Positions 44,839 through 53,356 of a DNA stretch of 64,000 nucleotides are shown here, piece by piece. The stretch is taken from positions 2,790,001 to 2,854,000 of the forward strand of contig NZ_CP119147.1 in assembly GCF_029167645.1 (NCBI RefSeq), in the 5' to 3' direction. The DNA is from Streptomyces sp. AM 2-1-1 (lineage in GTDB: Bacteria > Actinomycetota > Actinomycetes > Streptomycetales > Streptomycetaceae). Position numbers and translations under genes: made by a program. Positions within the stretch are counted from its first letter, which is position 1. Every line of letters starts with the position of its first letter. The notes beneath the pieces were generated by a model. That model saw only the letters and a program-made list of their open reading frames with translations. It had not been told where the DNA came from and ran no database searches.

Positions 44839-45327
44839 ATGCACGAGCACAGCACCACACGCTTCACCCCCGTCGTGGAGAAGGCCCTGCGCACCGCGGG
44901 CTGGGAGCCCGGCCGGTGGGTCATCCGGCAGGCCGAGGAGTGGGCCGACGCGTTGAGCGCCCACACCTCGCCGGCGGGCCACCGGCACGCCGTCTTCCCG
45001 GCCGTGGTCGAAGCCTGGGCGGAGTTCGGCAACCTGGACATCGTCGCCCCCGGCCCCGGCCGGCAGATCGCCCCCGTCTCCGTGACGATCGACCCGGTCA
45101 GCGGCCTCCACCTCGCCCGCACTCTGGGCGACCTCGGGCGGGCCCTGGAGACCGAGATCAGCCCACTGGGCCACGAGGGCGACGGGCAGGCGGTCCTCGC
45201 CATGGACGCCGAGGGACGCGTCTACAGCGTCGACCACACCGGCGACTGGTACCTCGGGCCGGACATCGACCGCGCCCTCAACACCCTGCTGACGGGCGTC
45301 CAGCCGACCCGGCTGACGTCGGGCTGA
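44839..45327 (+). CDS. SUKH-3 immunity protein
   Basis: A 162-residue SUKH-3-domain protein: RFTPVVEKALRTAGWEPGRW, FPAVVEAWAEFGNLDIV, ISPLGHEGDGQAVLAMDAEG and VYSVDHTGDWYLGPDIDRAL. SUKH proteins neutralise nuclease and deaminase toxins by direct binding. Its position 9 bp after the YwqJ-like deaminase makes it that enzyme's probable inhibitor. Confidence 0.82.
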   Translation: MHEHSTTRFTPVVEKALRTAGWEPGRWVIRQAEEWADALSAHTSPAGHRHAVFPAVVEAWAEFGNLDIVAPGPGRQIAPVSVTIDPVSGLHLARTLGDLGRALETEISPLGHEGDGQAVLAMDAEGRVYSVDHTGDWYLGPDIDRALNTLLTGVQPTRLTSG

Positions 45328-45487
45328 GGGCTTCCCGGTCGCCGGGCCGAGTCCGGCAGAGCGGCCGGCCGGTGTCGGCGGAGTTCACCCGTCGCGACGC
45401 CCGGCACGCACGGGCCCGTTCCGCCGCAGCCGTAGCCCGGCCGGACCGGGCGCCCGGCTCCCCCGGGCGGGGTGCCGACGAGTCCCC

Positions 45488-47032
45488 CTACCGCGCGCCC
45501 GCGTCCCTCTCGGGGGGCGCGCCCTCGGCGTCCGGCAACACGCGGGACGGTGCCCCGCCCTCCGCGCCGCGCACCCCCTCCGGCCCCGGCAGTGCCACCT
45601 CCATCGGTACCGACTCGACCTCGGGAACGACCACCACGACCTCCGGTGCCGTCACCTCCGGCGCCTCCGCCCCGGCGGCGGACGCCGTTCCGTCCGGCAG
45701 TACCGCCGACACCCGGAAGCCGCCCGCGTCCGTCGGGCCCGAGACGAAGACACCGCCGAGCCCGGTCACCCGCTCGCGCATCCCGACCAGGCCGTTGCCC
45801 CCGCTCGGCAGATGGGCGTCGGCCGCGGCCGCGTCGGACGGGCCGTTCTCCACCTGCATCGCGACCTCCGCCTCCCGGTGCGCGAGCCGTACCCAGGTCT
45901 TCGCTCCGGCCGCGTGCTTGTGCACATTGGTCAGCGCCTCCTGCACCACCCGGTAGGCGGTCCGCTCGACCCCGGGGGCGTACGGGCGGGGGTCACCGTC
46001 CACGGACAGCTCCACCGTCATACCGGCCTGGCGCGACTGGGCGACCAGCGCCTCCAGCTCGCCCAGGCGCGGCCCGTCCTCCGGCGCGGAGGCGACAGCG
46101 GCGGCGGCCGCGGCGCGGCCCACCCCGGCCAGCGGCGGCCCGCCCGCAGCCGTACCCGGGCCCGTCGTGCGGGTGCCCGCCGGGCGCGGCGCGACCAGGG
46201 TGTCCCCGCTGCGCAGCACGCCCAGCATCTCGCGGAGTTCGGTCAGCGCCTGGCGCCCCATGTCGCCGACGAGCGCGGCGTTGCGGACCGCCTTCGCCGG
46301 GTCCTTCGGCGCGATGGCCTGGAGCGCCGCCGCGTGCACCACCATCAGACTCACCCGGTGCGCCACCACGTCGTGCATCTCCCGGGCGATCCGGGTGCGT
46401 TCCTCCGTACGCGCCCACTCCGCGCGCTCCTCGGCCCGGTCGGCGAGCAGCGACAGCTCCCGCTCCAGCGAGTCGGCGCGTTCGCGCAGGCTCTCCATGA
46501 GGCGGCGGCGGGCACCGATGTAGAGGCCGAAGAGCAGCGGGGGGGCGGTCAGTCCCAGCGACATGAAGAGGGCGACCACAGGCGCGTACCAGTCCCCCGG
46601 CATCACGTCCGACGGGTCGACGAGGCTCTGGCTCAGCCGTACGTAGGTGACGATGAAGCTGCCGACCAGCGCCATCCCGGTCAGGACGACGGTGATCCTG
46701 CGCGGCACGCCGGACGCGGCCAGCGAGTAGAGGCCGACGAGGCCCATCAGGAAGCCGACCTCGGCGGGCGTGGTCGCGATCGACACCAGCACCACGACGA
46801 TCGGCCACCGGCGCCGCAGCAACAGGACCGAACCGGCGACCAGGCCGAAGAGCACGCCGACCGGCACCGGCAGCCGGGCCTCCCCGGCGAACTGGATCCC
46901 CTCCAGTGCGCACTCCAGCGCCGAGACCAGCGCCAGTCCCACGTCCAGGGCGACACCGCGCCGCCGCTCCCACCACCAGTAGCCGCGGGTGGTCGCTCCC
47001 GCCGCCTCCCGGTCTGCCCCCGTTGCGGTCAT
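45488..47032 (-). CDS. Two-component sensor histidine kinase (NarL/DesK class), no adjacent regulator
   Basis: A 514-residue membrane kinase. Five or six TM helices (about 28-175) are followed by a HisKA_3 dimerisation domain with RIAREMHDVVAHRVSL (His220) and an HATPase_c domain (YRVVQEALTNVHKHAAGA, then GGNGLVGMRERV). A Val/Glu/Pro-rich tail of about 60 residues follows. The ATG at 47032 is the likeliest start. Usually such kinases sit next to a LuxR-type response regulator; none is within this window, so it is an orphan here. Confidence 0.9.
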   Translation of the reverse strand: MTATGADREAAGATTRGYWWWERRRGVALDVGLALVSALECALEGIQFAGEARLPVPVGVLFGLVAGSVLLLRRRWPIVVVLVSIATTPAEVGFLMGLVGLYSLAASGVPRRITVVLTGMALVGSFIVTYVRLSQSLVDPSDVMPGDWYAPVVALFMSLGLTAPPLLFGLYIGARRRLMESLRERADSLERELSLLADRAEERAEWARTEERTRIAREMHDVVAHRVSLMVVHAAALQAIAPKDPAKAVRNAALVGDMGRQALTELREMLGVLRSGDTLVAPRPAGTRTTGPGTAAGGPPLAGVGRAAAAAAVASAPEDGPRLGELEALVAQSRQAGMTVELSVDGDPRPYAPGVERTAYRVVQEALTNVHKHAAGAKTWVRLAHREAEVAMQVENGPSDAAAADAHLPSGGNGLVGMRERVTGLGGVFVSGPTDAGGFRVSAVLPDGTASAAGAEAPEVTAPEVVVVVPEVESVPMEVALPGPEGVRGAEGGAPSRVLPDAEGAPPERDAGAR

Positions 47033-47328
47033 GCCGTCCACCCTACGGGCGCCCGCATCCCATTTTCGGGTGACCGCGACAGCACGACGTGTGCGCGGGG
47101 CGGGCCGCAACCGCGTGCGGACCCGGGACCAGGGGAATCGCGGCGGAGCGGCTCCGGAAGGGGATCTTCCGGACGATCTCGCCCACGTGACGGACGCCAC
47201 GGGCGGGCGCGTGCGCCGGCGCGCGATCGCGAGGCCGGACTCCGTCGTCGCGCGGAAGGGGCTTGGTACGGCATAGTGTTGGGTGCCGATCCGGCGAACT
47301 GACAGGATGTCCGTTTAGCCGGGATTAT
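47033..47328. promoter_or_regulatory. Intergenic region with tRNA promoter
   Basis: 296 bp without a gene. A TAGTGT box (47274-47279) about 50 nt before the tRNA is a probable -10. Nothing else recognised. Confidence 0.4.
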
Positions 47329-47401
47329 TCCCCCATGGTGTAATCAGGCAGCACTGCGGTTTTTGGTACCGTCTGTTCAGGTTCAAATCCTGATGGGGGA
47401 G
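47329..47401 (+). tRNA. tRNA-Gln (anticodon UUG)
   Basis: A 73-nt cloverleaf: acceptor TCCCCCA (47329-47335) with TGGGGGA (47394-47400), discriminator G, anticodon stem GCGGT/ACCGT around loop TTTTGGT, giving anticodon TTG, and T-arm CAGGTTCAAATCCTG. CCA is not encoded. The acceptor stem, anticodon and T-loop all fit tRNA-Gln. Confidence 0.95.
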
Positions 47402-47410
47402 CTCTTCGAC

Positions 47411-47441
47411 GCGGGCCCCGACCTCACCGGTCGGGGCCCGC
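47411..47441 (+). terminator. Terminator after tRNA-Gln
   Basis: A perfect 13-bp stem (GCGGGCCCCGACC, 47411-47423, with 47429-47441) and a 5-nt loop, 10 nt past the tRNA. Confidence 0.8.
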
Positions 47442-47510
47442 GCCCGTTTCCGGCACATGCACCCCCGGTATCCTGCGGGTGACCGCACCCGAAAGCCGAA
47501 GGGCACATCC

Positions 47511-48956
47511 GTGAGCGCCAGCAGCCCCGCAGCAGTCGTCGTCCTCGCAGCGGGTGGCGGCACCCGTATGAAGTCGAAGACGCCCAAGGTCCTCCACGAG
47601 GTCGCCGGGCGCTCGCTCGTCGGCCACGTCGTCGCCGCCGCCCGCGAACTCGGCCCGGAGCACCTCGTCGTGGTCGTCGGGCACGCCGGCGAGCAGGTCG
47701 TCGCGCACCTCGACGAGAGCGGCGCGGGCGTGCGCACCGCCTTCCAGGCCGAGCAGAACGGCACCGGCCACGCCACCCGCACCGGGCTCCAGGAGCTCGG
47801 CGGCGTCGACGGCACCGTCCTCGTCGTCTGCGGCGACACCCCCCTGCTCTCCGGCGCGACGCTCGGCGCGCTCGCCGCCACCCACGCCTCGGACGGCAAC
47901 GCCGTCACCGTGCTCACGGCCGAGGTGCCGGACTCCACCGGTTACGGCCGGATCGTGCGCGACGCGGCCACCGGCGCCGTCACCGAGATCGTCGAGCACA
48001 AGGACGCGAGCCCGTCGCAGCGGGCGATCCGGGAGATCAACTCCGGGGTCTTCGCCTTCGACGGCCGGCTGCTCACGGAGGCGCTCGGCAAGCTCCGTCC
48101 GGACAACAGCCAGGGTGAGGAGTACCTCACCGACGTCCTCTCCATCCTGCGCGAGGCGGGCCACCGGGTGGGCGCCTCGATCGCGCGGGACCACCGGGAG
48201 ATCCTCGGCATCAACAACCGGGTCCAGCTCGCCGAGGCCCGCCGGCTGCTCAACCAGCGGCTGCTGGAGCGCGCCATGCTCTCCGGCGTGACGATCGTGG
48301 ACCCGGCGTCGACGCTGATCGACGTGACGGTCACCTTCGGCCGGGACGCGGTCGTGCACCCCGGGACGCAGCTGCTCGGGACCACCCACGTCGGCGAGGA
48401 CGCCGAGGTCGGCCCGAACTCGCGGCTGACCGACACGGTGGTCCACGAGGGCGCCCGGCTGGACAACACGGTCGCCCAGGGCGCCGAAGTCGGCCCCGGC
48501 GCCACCGTCGGCCCGTACGCCTACCTGCGGCCGGGGACCAAGCTCGGCGCGAAGGCGAAGGCCGGGACGTACGTCGAGATGAAGAACGCCACGATCGGCG
48601 AGGGGACGAAGGTCCCGCACCTGTCCTACGTGGGTGACGCGACCATCGGCGACCACAGCAACATCGGTGCGGCGAGCGTCTTCGTGAACTACGACGGGGT
48701 GGCCAAGCACCACACCACCATCGGCTCGCACTGCCGTACCGGCTCCGACAATATGTTTGTGGCACCGGTCACGGTGGGCGACGGGGTTTACACCGCCGCG
48801 GGCTCGGTCATCACCAAGGACGTACCGGCGGGCTCGCTGGCCGTCGCCCGCGGCCAGCAGCGGAATATCGAGGGCTGGGTCGCGCGCAAGCGGCCCGGAA
48901 GCGCCGCCGCTCAGGCCGCCTTGGCCGCCACACAGGATTCCGAAGGCGAAAGCTGA
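47511..48956 (+). CDS. glmU: Bifunctional UDP-GlcNAc pyrophosphorylase / GlcN-1-P acetyltransferase
   Basis: Makes UDP-N-acetylglucosamine for peptidoglycan in two steps. The N-terminal pyrophosphorylase contains VVVLAAGGGTRMKSKTPKVLHEVAG and AEQNGTGHATR. The C-terminal left-handed beta-helix has AYLRPGTKLGAKAKAGTYVE, SYVGDATIGDHSNIGAASV and NYDGVAKHHTTIG with the catalytic His region. 481 residues, standard length. The GTG at 47511 follows GAAGGG with 7-nt spacing. It heads the glmU-prs-rplY-pth segment conserved in actinobacteria. Confidence 0.97.
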   Translation: MSASSPAAVVVLAAGGGTRMKSKTPKVLHEVAGRSLVGHVVAAARELGPEHLVVVVGHAGEQVVAHLDESGAGVRTAFQAEQNGTGHATRTGLQELGGVDGTVLVVCGDTPLLSGATLGALAATHASDGNAVTVLTAEVPDSTGYGRIVRDAATGAVTEIVEHKDASPSQRAIREINSGVFAFDGRLLTEALGKLRPDNSQGEEYLTDVLSILREAGHRVGASIARDHREILGINNRVQLAEARRLLNQRLLERAMLSGVTIVDPASTLIDVTVTFGRDAVVHPGTQLLGTTHVGEDAEVGPNSRLTDTVVHEGARLDNTVAQGAEVGPGATVGPYAYLRPGTKLGAKAKAGTYVEMKNATIGEGTKVPHLSYVGDATIGDHSNIGAASVFVNYDGVAKHHTTIGSHCRTGSDNMFVAPVTVGDGVYTAAGSVITKDVPAGSLAVARGQQRNIEGWVARKRPGSAAAQAALAATQDSEGES

Positions 48957-49017
48957 CCGGAAACGCGTGCGCCGGACTCGGCGTACCGTGATAGATGCTC
49001 ACCCATTTCGGCTGGCA

Positions 49018-49047
49018 CGTTGCACATCGGGACACATGCGTGCAACG
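49018..49047 (+). promoter_or_regulatory. Inverted repeat in the prs leader
   Basis: CGTTGCAC (49018-49025) and GTGCAACG (49040-49047), perfect 8-bp arms with a 14-nt spacer, 30 nt before the prs start. Could be an operator or a leader hairpin. Confidence 0.4.
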
Positions 49048-49076
49048 GTCAGAAACACGTCTGAGGAGACTGTGCT

Positions 49077-50057
49077 GTGACCGGGATCAAGACGACCGGC
49101 GAGAAGAAGCTGATGCTCTTCTCCGGCCGCGCCCACCCCGAGCTGGCCGAGGAGGTCGCGCACAAGTTGGGTGTCGGCCTCGTGCCGACGAAGGCCTTCG
49201 ATTTCGCCAACGGTGAGATCTACGTCCGCTTCCAGGAATCCGCCCGCGGCGCCGACTGCTTCCTGATCCAGAGCCACACGGCTCCGATCAACAAGTGGAT
49301 CATGGAGCAGCTGATCATGCTGGACGCGCTCAAGCGCGCCTCGGCCCGTTCGGTCACGGTGATCGTGCCGTTCTACGGGTACGCCCGCCAGGACAAGAAG
49401 CACCGCGGCCGCGAGCCGATCTCGGCCCGCCTGGTGGCGGACCTGATGCAGACGGCGGGTGCGGACCGCATCCTCACCGTCGACCTGCACACCGACCAGA
49501 TCCAGGGTTTCTTCGACGGCCCGGTCGACCACCTCTTCGCGCTGCCGATCCTCGCCGACTACGTCGGCGCCAAGGTCGACCGCTCCAAGCTGACGATCGT
49601 CTCCCCGGACGCCGGCCGCGTGCGCGTCGCCGACCGCTGGTGCGACCGCCTGGACGCCCCGCTGGCGATCGTGCACAAGCGCCGCGACAAGGACGTGCCG
49701 AACCAGGTCAGCGTCCACGAGGTCGTCGGCAACGTCGAGGGCCGGGTCTGCGTCCTGGTCGACGACATGATCGACACCGGTGGCACGATCTGCGCCGCCG
49801 CCGACGCCCTGTTCGCGCACGGTGCCGAGGACGTCATAGTGACCGCCACCCACGGCGTGCTCTCCGGCCCCGCCGCGGACCGACTGAAGAACTCCAAGGT
49901 CAGCGAGTTCGTCTTCACGGACACCCTGCCGACCCCGGGCGAGCTGGAGCTCGACAAGATCACGGTGCTCTCCATCGCGCCGACGATCGCGGCCGCGGTG
50001 CGCGAGGTCTTCGAGGACGGTTCGGTCACGAGCCTCTTCGAGAACGACGAGGACTGA
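49077..50057 (+). CDS. prs: Ribose-phosphate pyrophosphokinase
   Basis: Makes PRPP from ribose-5-phosphate and ATP for nucleotide, His and Trp synthesis. The 326-residue protein contains FSGRAHPELAEEVAHKLG, RASARSVTVIVPFYGYARQD, the VDLHTDQIQGFFDGPVDHL Mg/ATP motif and the PRPP-binding VCVLVDDMIDTGGTICAAA. The GTG at 49077 has GAGGAG upstream. Confidence 0.97.
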   Translation: MTGIKTTGEKKLMLFSGRAHPELAEEVAHKLGVGLVPTKAFDFANGEIYVRFQESARGADCFLIQSHTAPINKWIMEQLIMLDALKRASARSVTVIVPFYGYARQDKKHRGREPISARLVADLMQTAGADRILTVDLHTDQIQGFFDGPVDHLFALPILADYVGAKVDRSKLTIVSPDAGRVRVADRWCDRLDAPLAIVHKRRDKDVPNQVSVHEVVGNVEGRVCVLVDDMIDTGGTICAAADALFAHGAEDVIVTATHGVLSGPAADRLKNSKVSEFVFTDTLPTPGELELDKITVLSIAPTIAAAVREVFEDGSVTSLFENDED

Positions 50058-50203
50058 ACGACGGGCACGGGGCGGCCCGGCCCGGCGCCGGAGGGCGCCG
50101 ACCGGTGACGGTGGCGTCGGCCGCCGCGCACGGGTTCACCACGTTGCACGAGTAACCAGCAGGTCAGCGGGGTGCTCGCAGGACGGGACTGATCCACTTT
50201 GGG

Positions 50204-50258
50204 GTACGGCCTCCCCGCCGGGTAGACTCACGGAGTTGCTCGGCGAGGGAGGCCGTAC
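50204..50258 (+). promoter_or_regulatory. rplY promoter inside a long inverted repeat
   Basis: GTACGGCCTCCC-CGCCG (50204-50220) pairs with CGGCG-A-GGGAGGCCGTAC (50241-50258): 17 bp with one bulge and a 20-nt loop. TTGGGG (50199-50204) and TAGACT (50223-50228), 18 nt apart, form a good promoter whose -10 sits in the loop. Confidence 0.55.
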
Positions 50259-50358
50259 TCATGTACGGCGGTCCGTTATCGACGCGCTCTTCGTAGCAGG
50301 CCATCAAGTCGTGGCCGGGTGACCGATCCGTTTTCGTCACCTCACGAGGAGTGCAGCC

Positions 50359-50946
50359 ATGGCCGACCAGATCAACCTCGCCGCCGAAGCCCGCACCGAG
50401 TTCGGCAAGGGTGCCGCCCGTCGCGCGCGCCGTGCCAACCTGGTCCCCGCGGTCGTCTACGGCCACGGCGCCGAGTCCGTCCACATCAACCTGCCGGGCC
50501 ACGAGCTGCAGCTCGCGCTGCGCACCGCGAACGTCCTCATCGGTCTCACGATCGACGGCAAGGACGCGCTGGTCATCCCGAAGGCCGTGCAGCGCAACGC
50601 CCTCAAGGGCAACATCGAGCACGTCGACCTGCTGACCGTGAAGCGCGGCGAGAAGGTCAACGTCGAGATCGCCGTCGAGACCGAGGGCGACCTGGCCCCG
50701 GGCGCCTTCCTGCTGGACTTCGTCCAGAACACCCTGAGCGTCGAGGCCGAGGCCACCCACATCCCCGAGTCCGTCACGGTCTCGGTCGCGGGCCTGTCCG
50801 CCGGTGACTCGATCCTGGCGAAGGACATCACGCTGCCGAAGGGCTCCGTGCTCTCCGGTGACGAGGACGCCATCATCCTCCAGGTCGTCTCCGCGCAGGC
50901 CGAGGAGCCGGCCGCCGAGACCGCCGCCGAGACCACCGAGGCCTGA
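50359..50946 (+). CDS. rplY: 50S ribosomal protein L25 / general stress protein Ctc
   Basis: A 5S-rRNA-binding ribosomal protein of 195 residues. The L25 domain (about 1-95) contains AEARTEFGKGAARRARRANLVPAVVYG, and the Ctc-type beta domain (about 100-180) contains NVEIAVETEGDLAPGAFLLD. An acidic Glu/Ala/Thr tail ends the protein. GAGGAG lies 9 nt before the ATG. Confidence 0.96.
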   Translation: MADQINLAAEARTEFGKGAARRARRANLVPAVVYGHGAESVHINLPGHELQLALRTANVLIGLTIDGKDALVIPKAVQRNALKGNIEHVDLLTVKRGEKVNVEIAVETEGDLAPGAFLLDFVQNTLSVEAEATHIPESVTVSVAGLSAGDSILAKDITLPKGSVLSGDEDAIILQVVSAQAEEPAAETAAETTEA

Positions 50947-50973
50947 GCCTCCGTCTCGTACCGAGCTGCTTGA

Positions 50974-51020
50974 CCGACGGGGCGGCGGCCTCCCATCCCG
51001 GGAGTCCGCCGCCCCGTCGG
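50974..51020 (+). terminator. Strong terminator after rplY
   Basis: A 20-bp nearly perfect stem: CCGACGGGGCGGCGG (50974-50988) with 51006-51020 and CTCCC/GGGAG inside, loop ATCCC. It separates rplY from pth. Confidence 0.85.
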
Positions 51021-51121
51021 GCGTGTGCGGGGCACCTCAGCACCGGTGACCCGCCCGAGTGACCCGCCCCGCCCTCCGGCCATTGCCCGACCCGGCCCGT
51101 ATCCGAGGAGACCGCGCGCAG

Positions 51122-51715
51122 ATGTCCGACGTCACCGACCCCTGGCTCATCGTGGGCCTCGGCAATCCCGGCCCCGAGTACACCGGCAACCGCCACAACG
51201 TCGGCTTCGTCGTCGCCGACCTGCTGGCGGAGCGGATCGGCGGGAAGTTCAAGCGGGCCCAGAAGGCGCAGGCGCAGGTGCTGGAAGGGCGGATCGGGCC
51301 GCCCGGACCGGCGAACCGGCGCGTGATCCTGGCGAAGCCGCAGTCGTACATGAACCTGTCGGGCGGCCCGGTGACGGCGCTGCGCGACTTCTACAAGGTG
51401 CCGACCGACCACGTCGTCGCGATCCACGACGAACTGGACGTGGAGTACGGCGGTTTGCGGCTGAAGCTGGGTGGCGGCGACAACGGCCACAACGGGCTGA
51501 AGTCGATGACGAAGGCGATGGGCCCGGAGTACCACCGGGTGCGCTTCGGCATCGGCCGCCCGCCGGGCCGGATGCAGGTCGCGGACTTCGTGCTGAAGGA
51601 CTTCTCCTCCACCGAACGCAAGGAGCTCGCCTACCTGGTGGACCGGGCGGCGGACGCGGTGGAGTCGCTCCTCACGGACGGCCTGGAGCGGGCCCAGGGG
51701 ACGTACAACTCCTAA
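51122..51715 (+). CDS. pth: Peptidyl-tRNA hydrolase
   Basis: Releases peptides from peptidyl-tRNA that drops off the ribosome. The 197-residue protein contains [20 protein letters not shown] (catalytic His), [33 protein letters not shown] and [14 protein letters not shown]. The ATG at 51122 follows GAGGAG with a long spacer. Its last 46 bp, encoding [15 protein letters not shown], are repeated at 53357-53402 across an inserted segment, but the gene itself is intact. Confidence 0.97.
   Translation: MSDVTDPWLIVGLGNPGPEYTGNRHNVGFVVADLLAERIGGKFKRAQKAQAQVLEGRIGPPGPANRRVILAKPQSYMNLSGGPVTALRDFYKVPTDHVVAIHDELDVEYGGLRLKLGGGDNGHNGLKSMTKAMGPEYHRVRFGIGRPPGRMQVADFVLKDFSSTERKELAYLVDRAADAVESLLTDGLERAQGTYNS
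51668..51713. repeat. 46-bp direct repeat, left copy (pth 3' end)
   Basis: Identical to 53357-53402 except for A51696/G53385. The left copy is the 3' end of pth up to the codon before its stop. The repeats bracket 1.64 kb carrying the efflux gene and an IS481 remnant. They look like attL/attR or an end-duplication from insertion. Confidence 0.85.
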
Positions 51716-51790
51716 CTGTTGCGGGACATGACGTTGGTGACAGAAGTCGAAGCTGGTGCAACCCAGGCGCCTCGACGGGCATCGGTCGGG

Positions 51791-51980
51791 TAGCGTGCAG
51801 GCCATGTCGAGTCCTGAGTCGGACAAGGTGGGGGCTTTCGGTCACGCCGTCAGCCCCCTGAAGCCCTGAGCTCGTAGCCCTGTCGTTGCGCCGCATTCCG
51901 TGGTGGGACGAGTGTGCCCGTGGGGCTGGCCGCGGTGACGAGATGACCTTCTCGTACCTCTCCTCACCTCGGAGCCTTCG
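51791..51980 (+). promoter_or_regulatory. Attenuator-like leader of the efflux gene
   Basis: A TAGCGT -10 box (51791-51796) lies 7 nt before the leader-peptide ATG, so the transcript is nearly leaderless. Inside the leader GGGGGCT (51830-51836) pairs with AGCCCCC (51852-51858). Downstream, ACGAG (51938-51942) pairs with CTCGT (51951-51955), and CTCC can pair with the CGGAG RBS. This layout fits translational attenuation by ribosome stalling. Confidence 0.5.
51804..51869 (+). CDS. Leader peptide of the chloramphenicol-type efflux gene
   Basis: A 21-residue peptide beginning MSSPESDKVGAF and ending SPLKP, starting 7 nt after a -10 box and 112 bp before the pump gene. Its second half overlaps the GGGGGCT/AGCCCCC stem. 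Chloramphenicol-resistance genes of other bacteria are induced when drug-stalled ribosomes on such peptides free the downstream RBS; that role is inferred here. Confidence 0.55.
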   Translation: MSSPESDKVGAFGHAVSPLKP

Positions 51981-53159
51981 ATGCCTTTCCCGCTCTACCT
52001 GCTTGCCATGGCGATTTTCGCCATGGGCACCTCGGAGTTCATGCTCGCCGGCCTGTTGCCGGACATCGCCTCAGATTTCGACATCACCGTCGGGACAGCA
52101 GGCGTGCTCACCTCGGCCTTCGCGATCGGCATGGTCGTCAGCGCTCCCCTTGTGGCCGCGCTTGCCCGCAACTGGCCCAGGCGCTCCAGCCTTCTCGGAT
52201 TCATCCTTGCTTTCGCGGCAGCTCACGCTGCGGGGGCCATCTCCATGAGCTTCCCGGTCCTGTGCGCCACCCGAGTCGTTGCAGCGCTCGCGAACGCGGG
52301 GTTCCTTGCCGTCGCTTTGACGGCTGCCGCTGCCCTGGTCCCGCCTGACAGGAAGGGACGTGCGCTGGCCCTGCTGCTGTCGGGCACCACGGTGGCCACG
52401 ATCGCCGGTGTCCCCGGCGGGTCGGTGCTCGGTACGGTGCTCGGCTGGCGAGCCACATTCTGGGCCGTCGCCCTTCTCTGCCTGCCCGCGGCGCTCGGCA
52501 TCCTGAAGGGCATCCCGGCGGGACGTGTGAAGGAGGAAGCGAGGGGCGGCCCGGCCCTGCGAGCGGAACTCGCCCTGCTCACAAGGCCACGGTTGATTCT
52601 CGCGATGCTGCTCGGCGCACTGGTGAACGCGGCAACGTTTGGAAGCTTCACCTTCCTCGCCCCCGTGGTGACCGGTACAGCCGGGCTGGGCGAGTTGTGG
52701 ATCTCTGTGGTTCTGGTGCTCTTCGGGGCTGGTTCCTTCGTCGGCGTCACCGTCGCCGGGCGACTGTCCGACCAGCGGCCCGGTCTGGTCATCGCGGCCG
52801 GTGGTCCGCTGCTCCTCGTGGGCTGGCCGGCCCTGGCGGTGCTGGCCGACGAGCCGGTCGCCCTGTGCGCCCTCGTGTTCGTGCAGGGCGCGCTGTCGTT
52901 CGCGCTGGGCAGCACGCTGATCACGCGGGTTCTCTACGAGGCGGCGGGAGCTCCCACCATGGCCGGCTCGTACGCGACCGCGGCACTCAACGCCGGCGCC
53001 GCCGCCGGCCCCCTCGTCGCCGCGACCACCCTCAGCACCCAGGCCGGGGACCTCGGACCGATGTGGGCAAGCGGGCTCCTGGTCGCTGTCGCCCTACTCG
53101 TCGCGATCCCCCTCCGCGCTGTTGTCACGGCGGGCCGAAGCGCCGAGGTGCCCCAGTGA
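51981..53159 (+). CDS. Chloramphenicol-type MFS efflux transporter (Cml/Cmx family)
   Basis: A 392-residue, 12-TM exporter closely following actinobacterial chloramphenicol pumps: LAMAIFAMGTSEFMLAGLLP, ALARNWPRRSSLLGFILAF, TRVVAALANAGFLAVALTAA, TIAGVPGGSVLGTVLGWRA and ALSFALGSTLITRVLYEA. CGGAG lies 6 nt before the ATG. It is preceded by a leader peptide and bracketed by the pth repeats. Codon use is slightly less G/C-biased than the core genes. Likely acquired resistance, with chloramphenicol or a related phenicol as the probable substrate by family. Confidence 0.9.
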   Translation: MPFPLYLLAMAIFAMGTSEFMLAGLLPDIASDFDITVGTAGVLTSAFAIGMVVSAPLVAALARNWPRRSSLLGFILAFAAAHAAGAISMSFPVLCATRVVAALANAGFLAVALTAAAALVPPDRKGRALALLLSGTTVATIAGVPGGSVLGTVLGWRATFWAVALLCLPAALGILKGIPAGRVKEEARGGPALRAELALLTRPRLILAMLLGALVNAATFGSFTFLAPVVTGTAGLGELWISVVLVLFGAGSFVGVTVAGRLSDQRPGLVIAAGGPLLLVGWPALAVLADEPVALCALVFVQGALSFALGSTLITRVLYEAAGAPTMAGSYATAALNAGAAAGPLVAATTLSTQAGDLGPMWASGLLVAVALLVAIPLRAVVTAGRSAEVPQ

Positions 53160-53330
53160 CACACGCGAACGCTCCCCTGAGCATCGAAGGGCGCCGAAGG
53201 CTCGTGGAACGCTGTCGCAGTCGTCCCCTCGCCCGGGTGGCAGCCGGAGCCGGCGTATCCCGCGCCGGCCTGTCCCCATGGAAGAACCGGTACGACACAT
53301 ACGACAACTACCACCGGACTCACACCACGG
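53156..53330 (+). pseudogene. IS481-family transposase N-terminal remnant
   Basis: A GTG overlapping the efflux stop starts THANAPLSIEGRRRLVERCR then SRPLARVAAGAGVSRAGLSPW, the HTH start of IS481-family transposases. After about 45 residues similarity ends (KNRYDTYDNYHRTHTTAGN), so the catalytic domain is missing. The right copy of the pth repeat begins soon after. Confidence 0.7.
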
Positions 53331-53356
53331 CAGGAAACCGTCCACCAGCCTCACGC

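Noticed and set aside
40673..45327. Classic secreted polymorphic toxin system
   Set aside because: No signal peptides, WXG100/LXG, Rhs repeats or secretion genes; toxin and immunity domains are fused or leaderless, so delivery to other cells is not supported.
47329..47401. tRNA-Gln as an integration site
   Set aside because: No duplicate of its 3' end, integrase or foreign gene follows; glmU begins 110 bp downstream in normal order.
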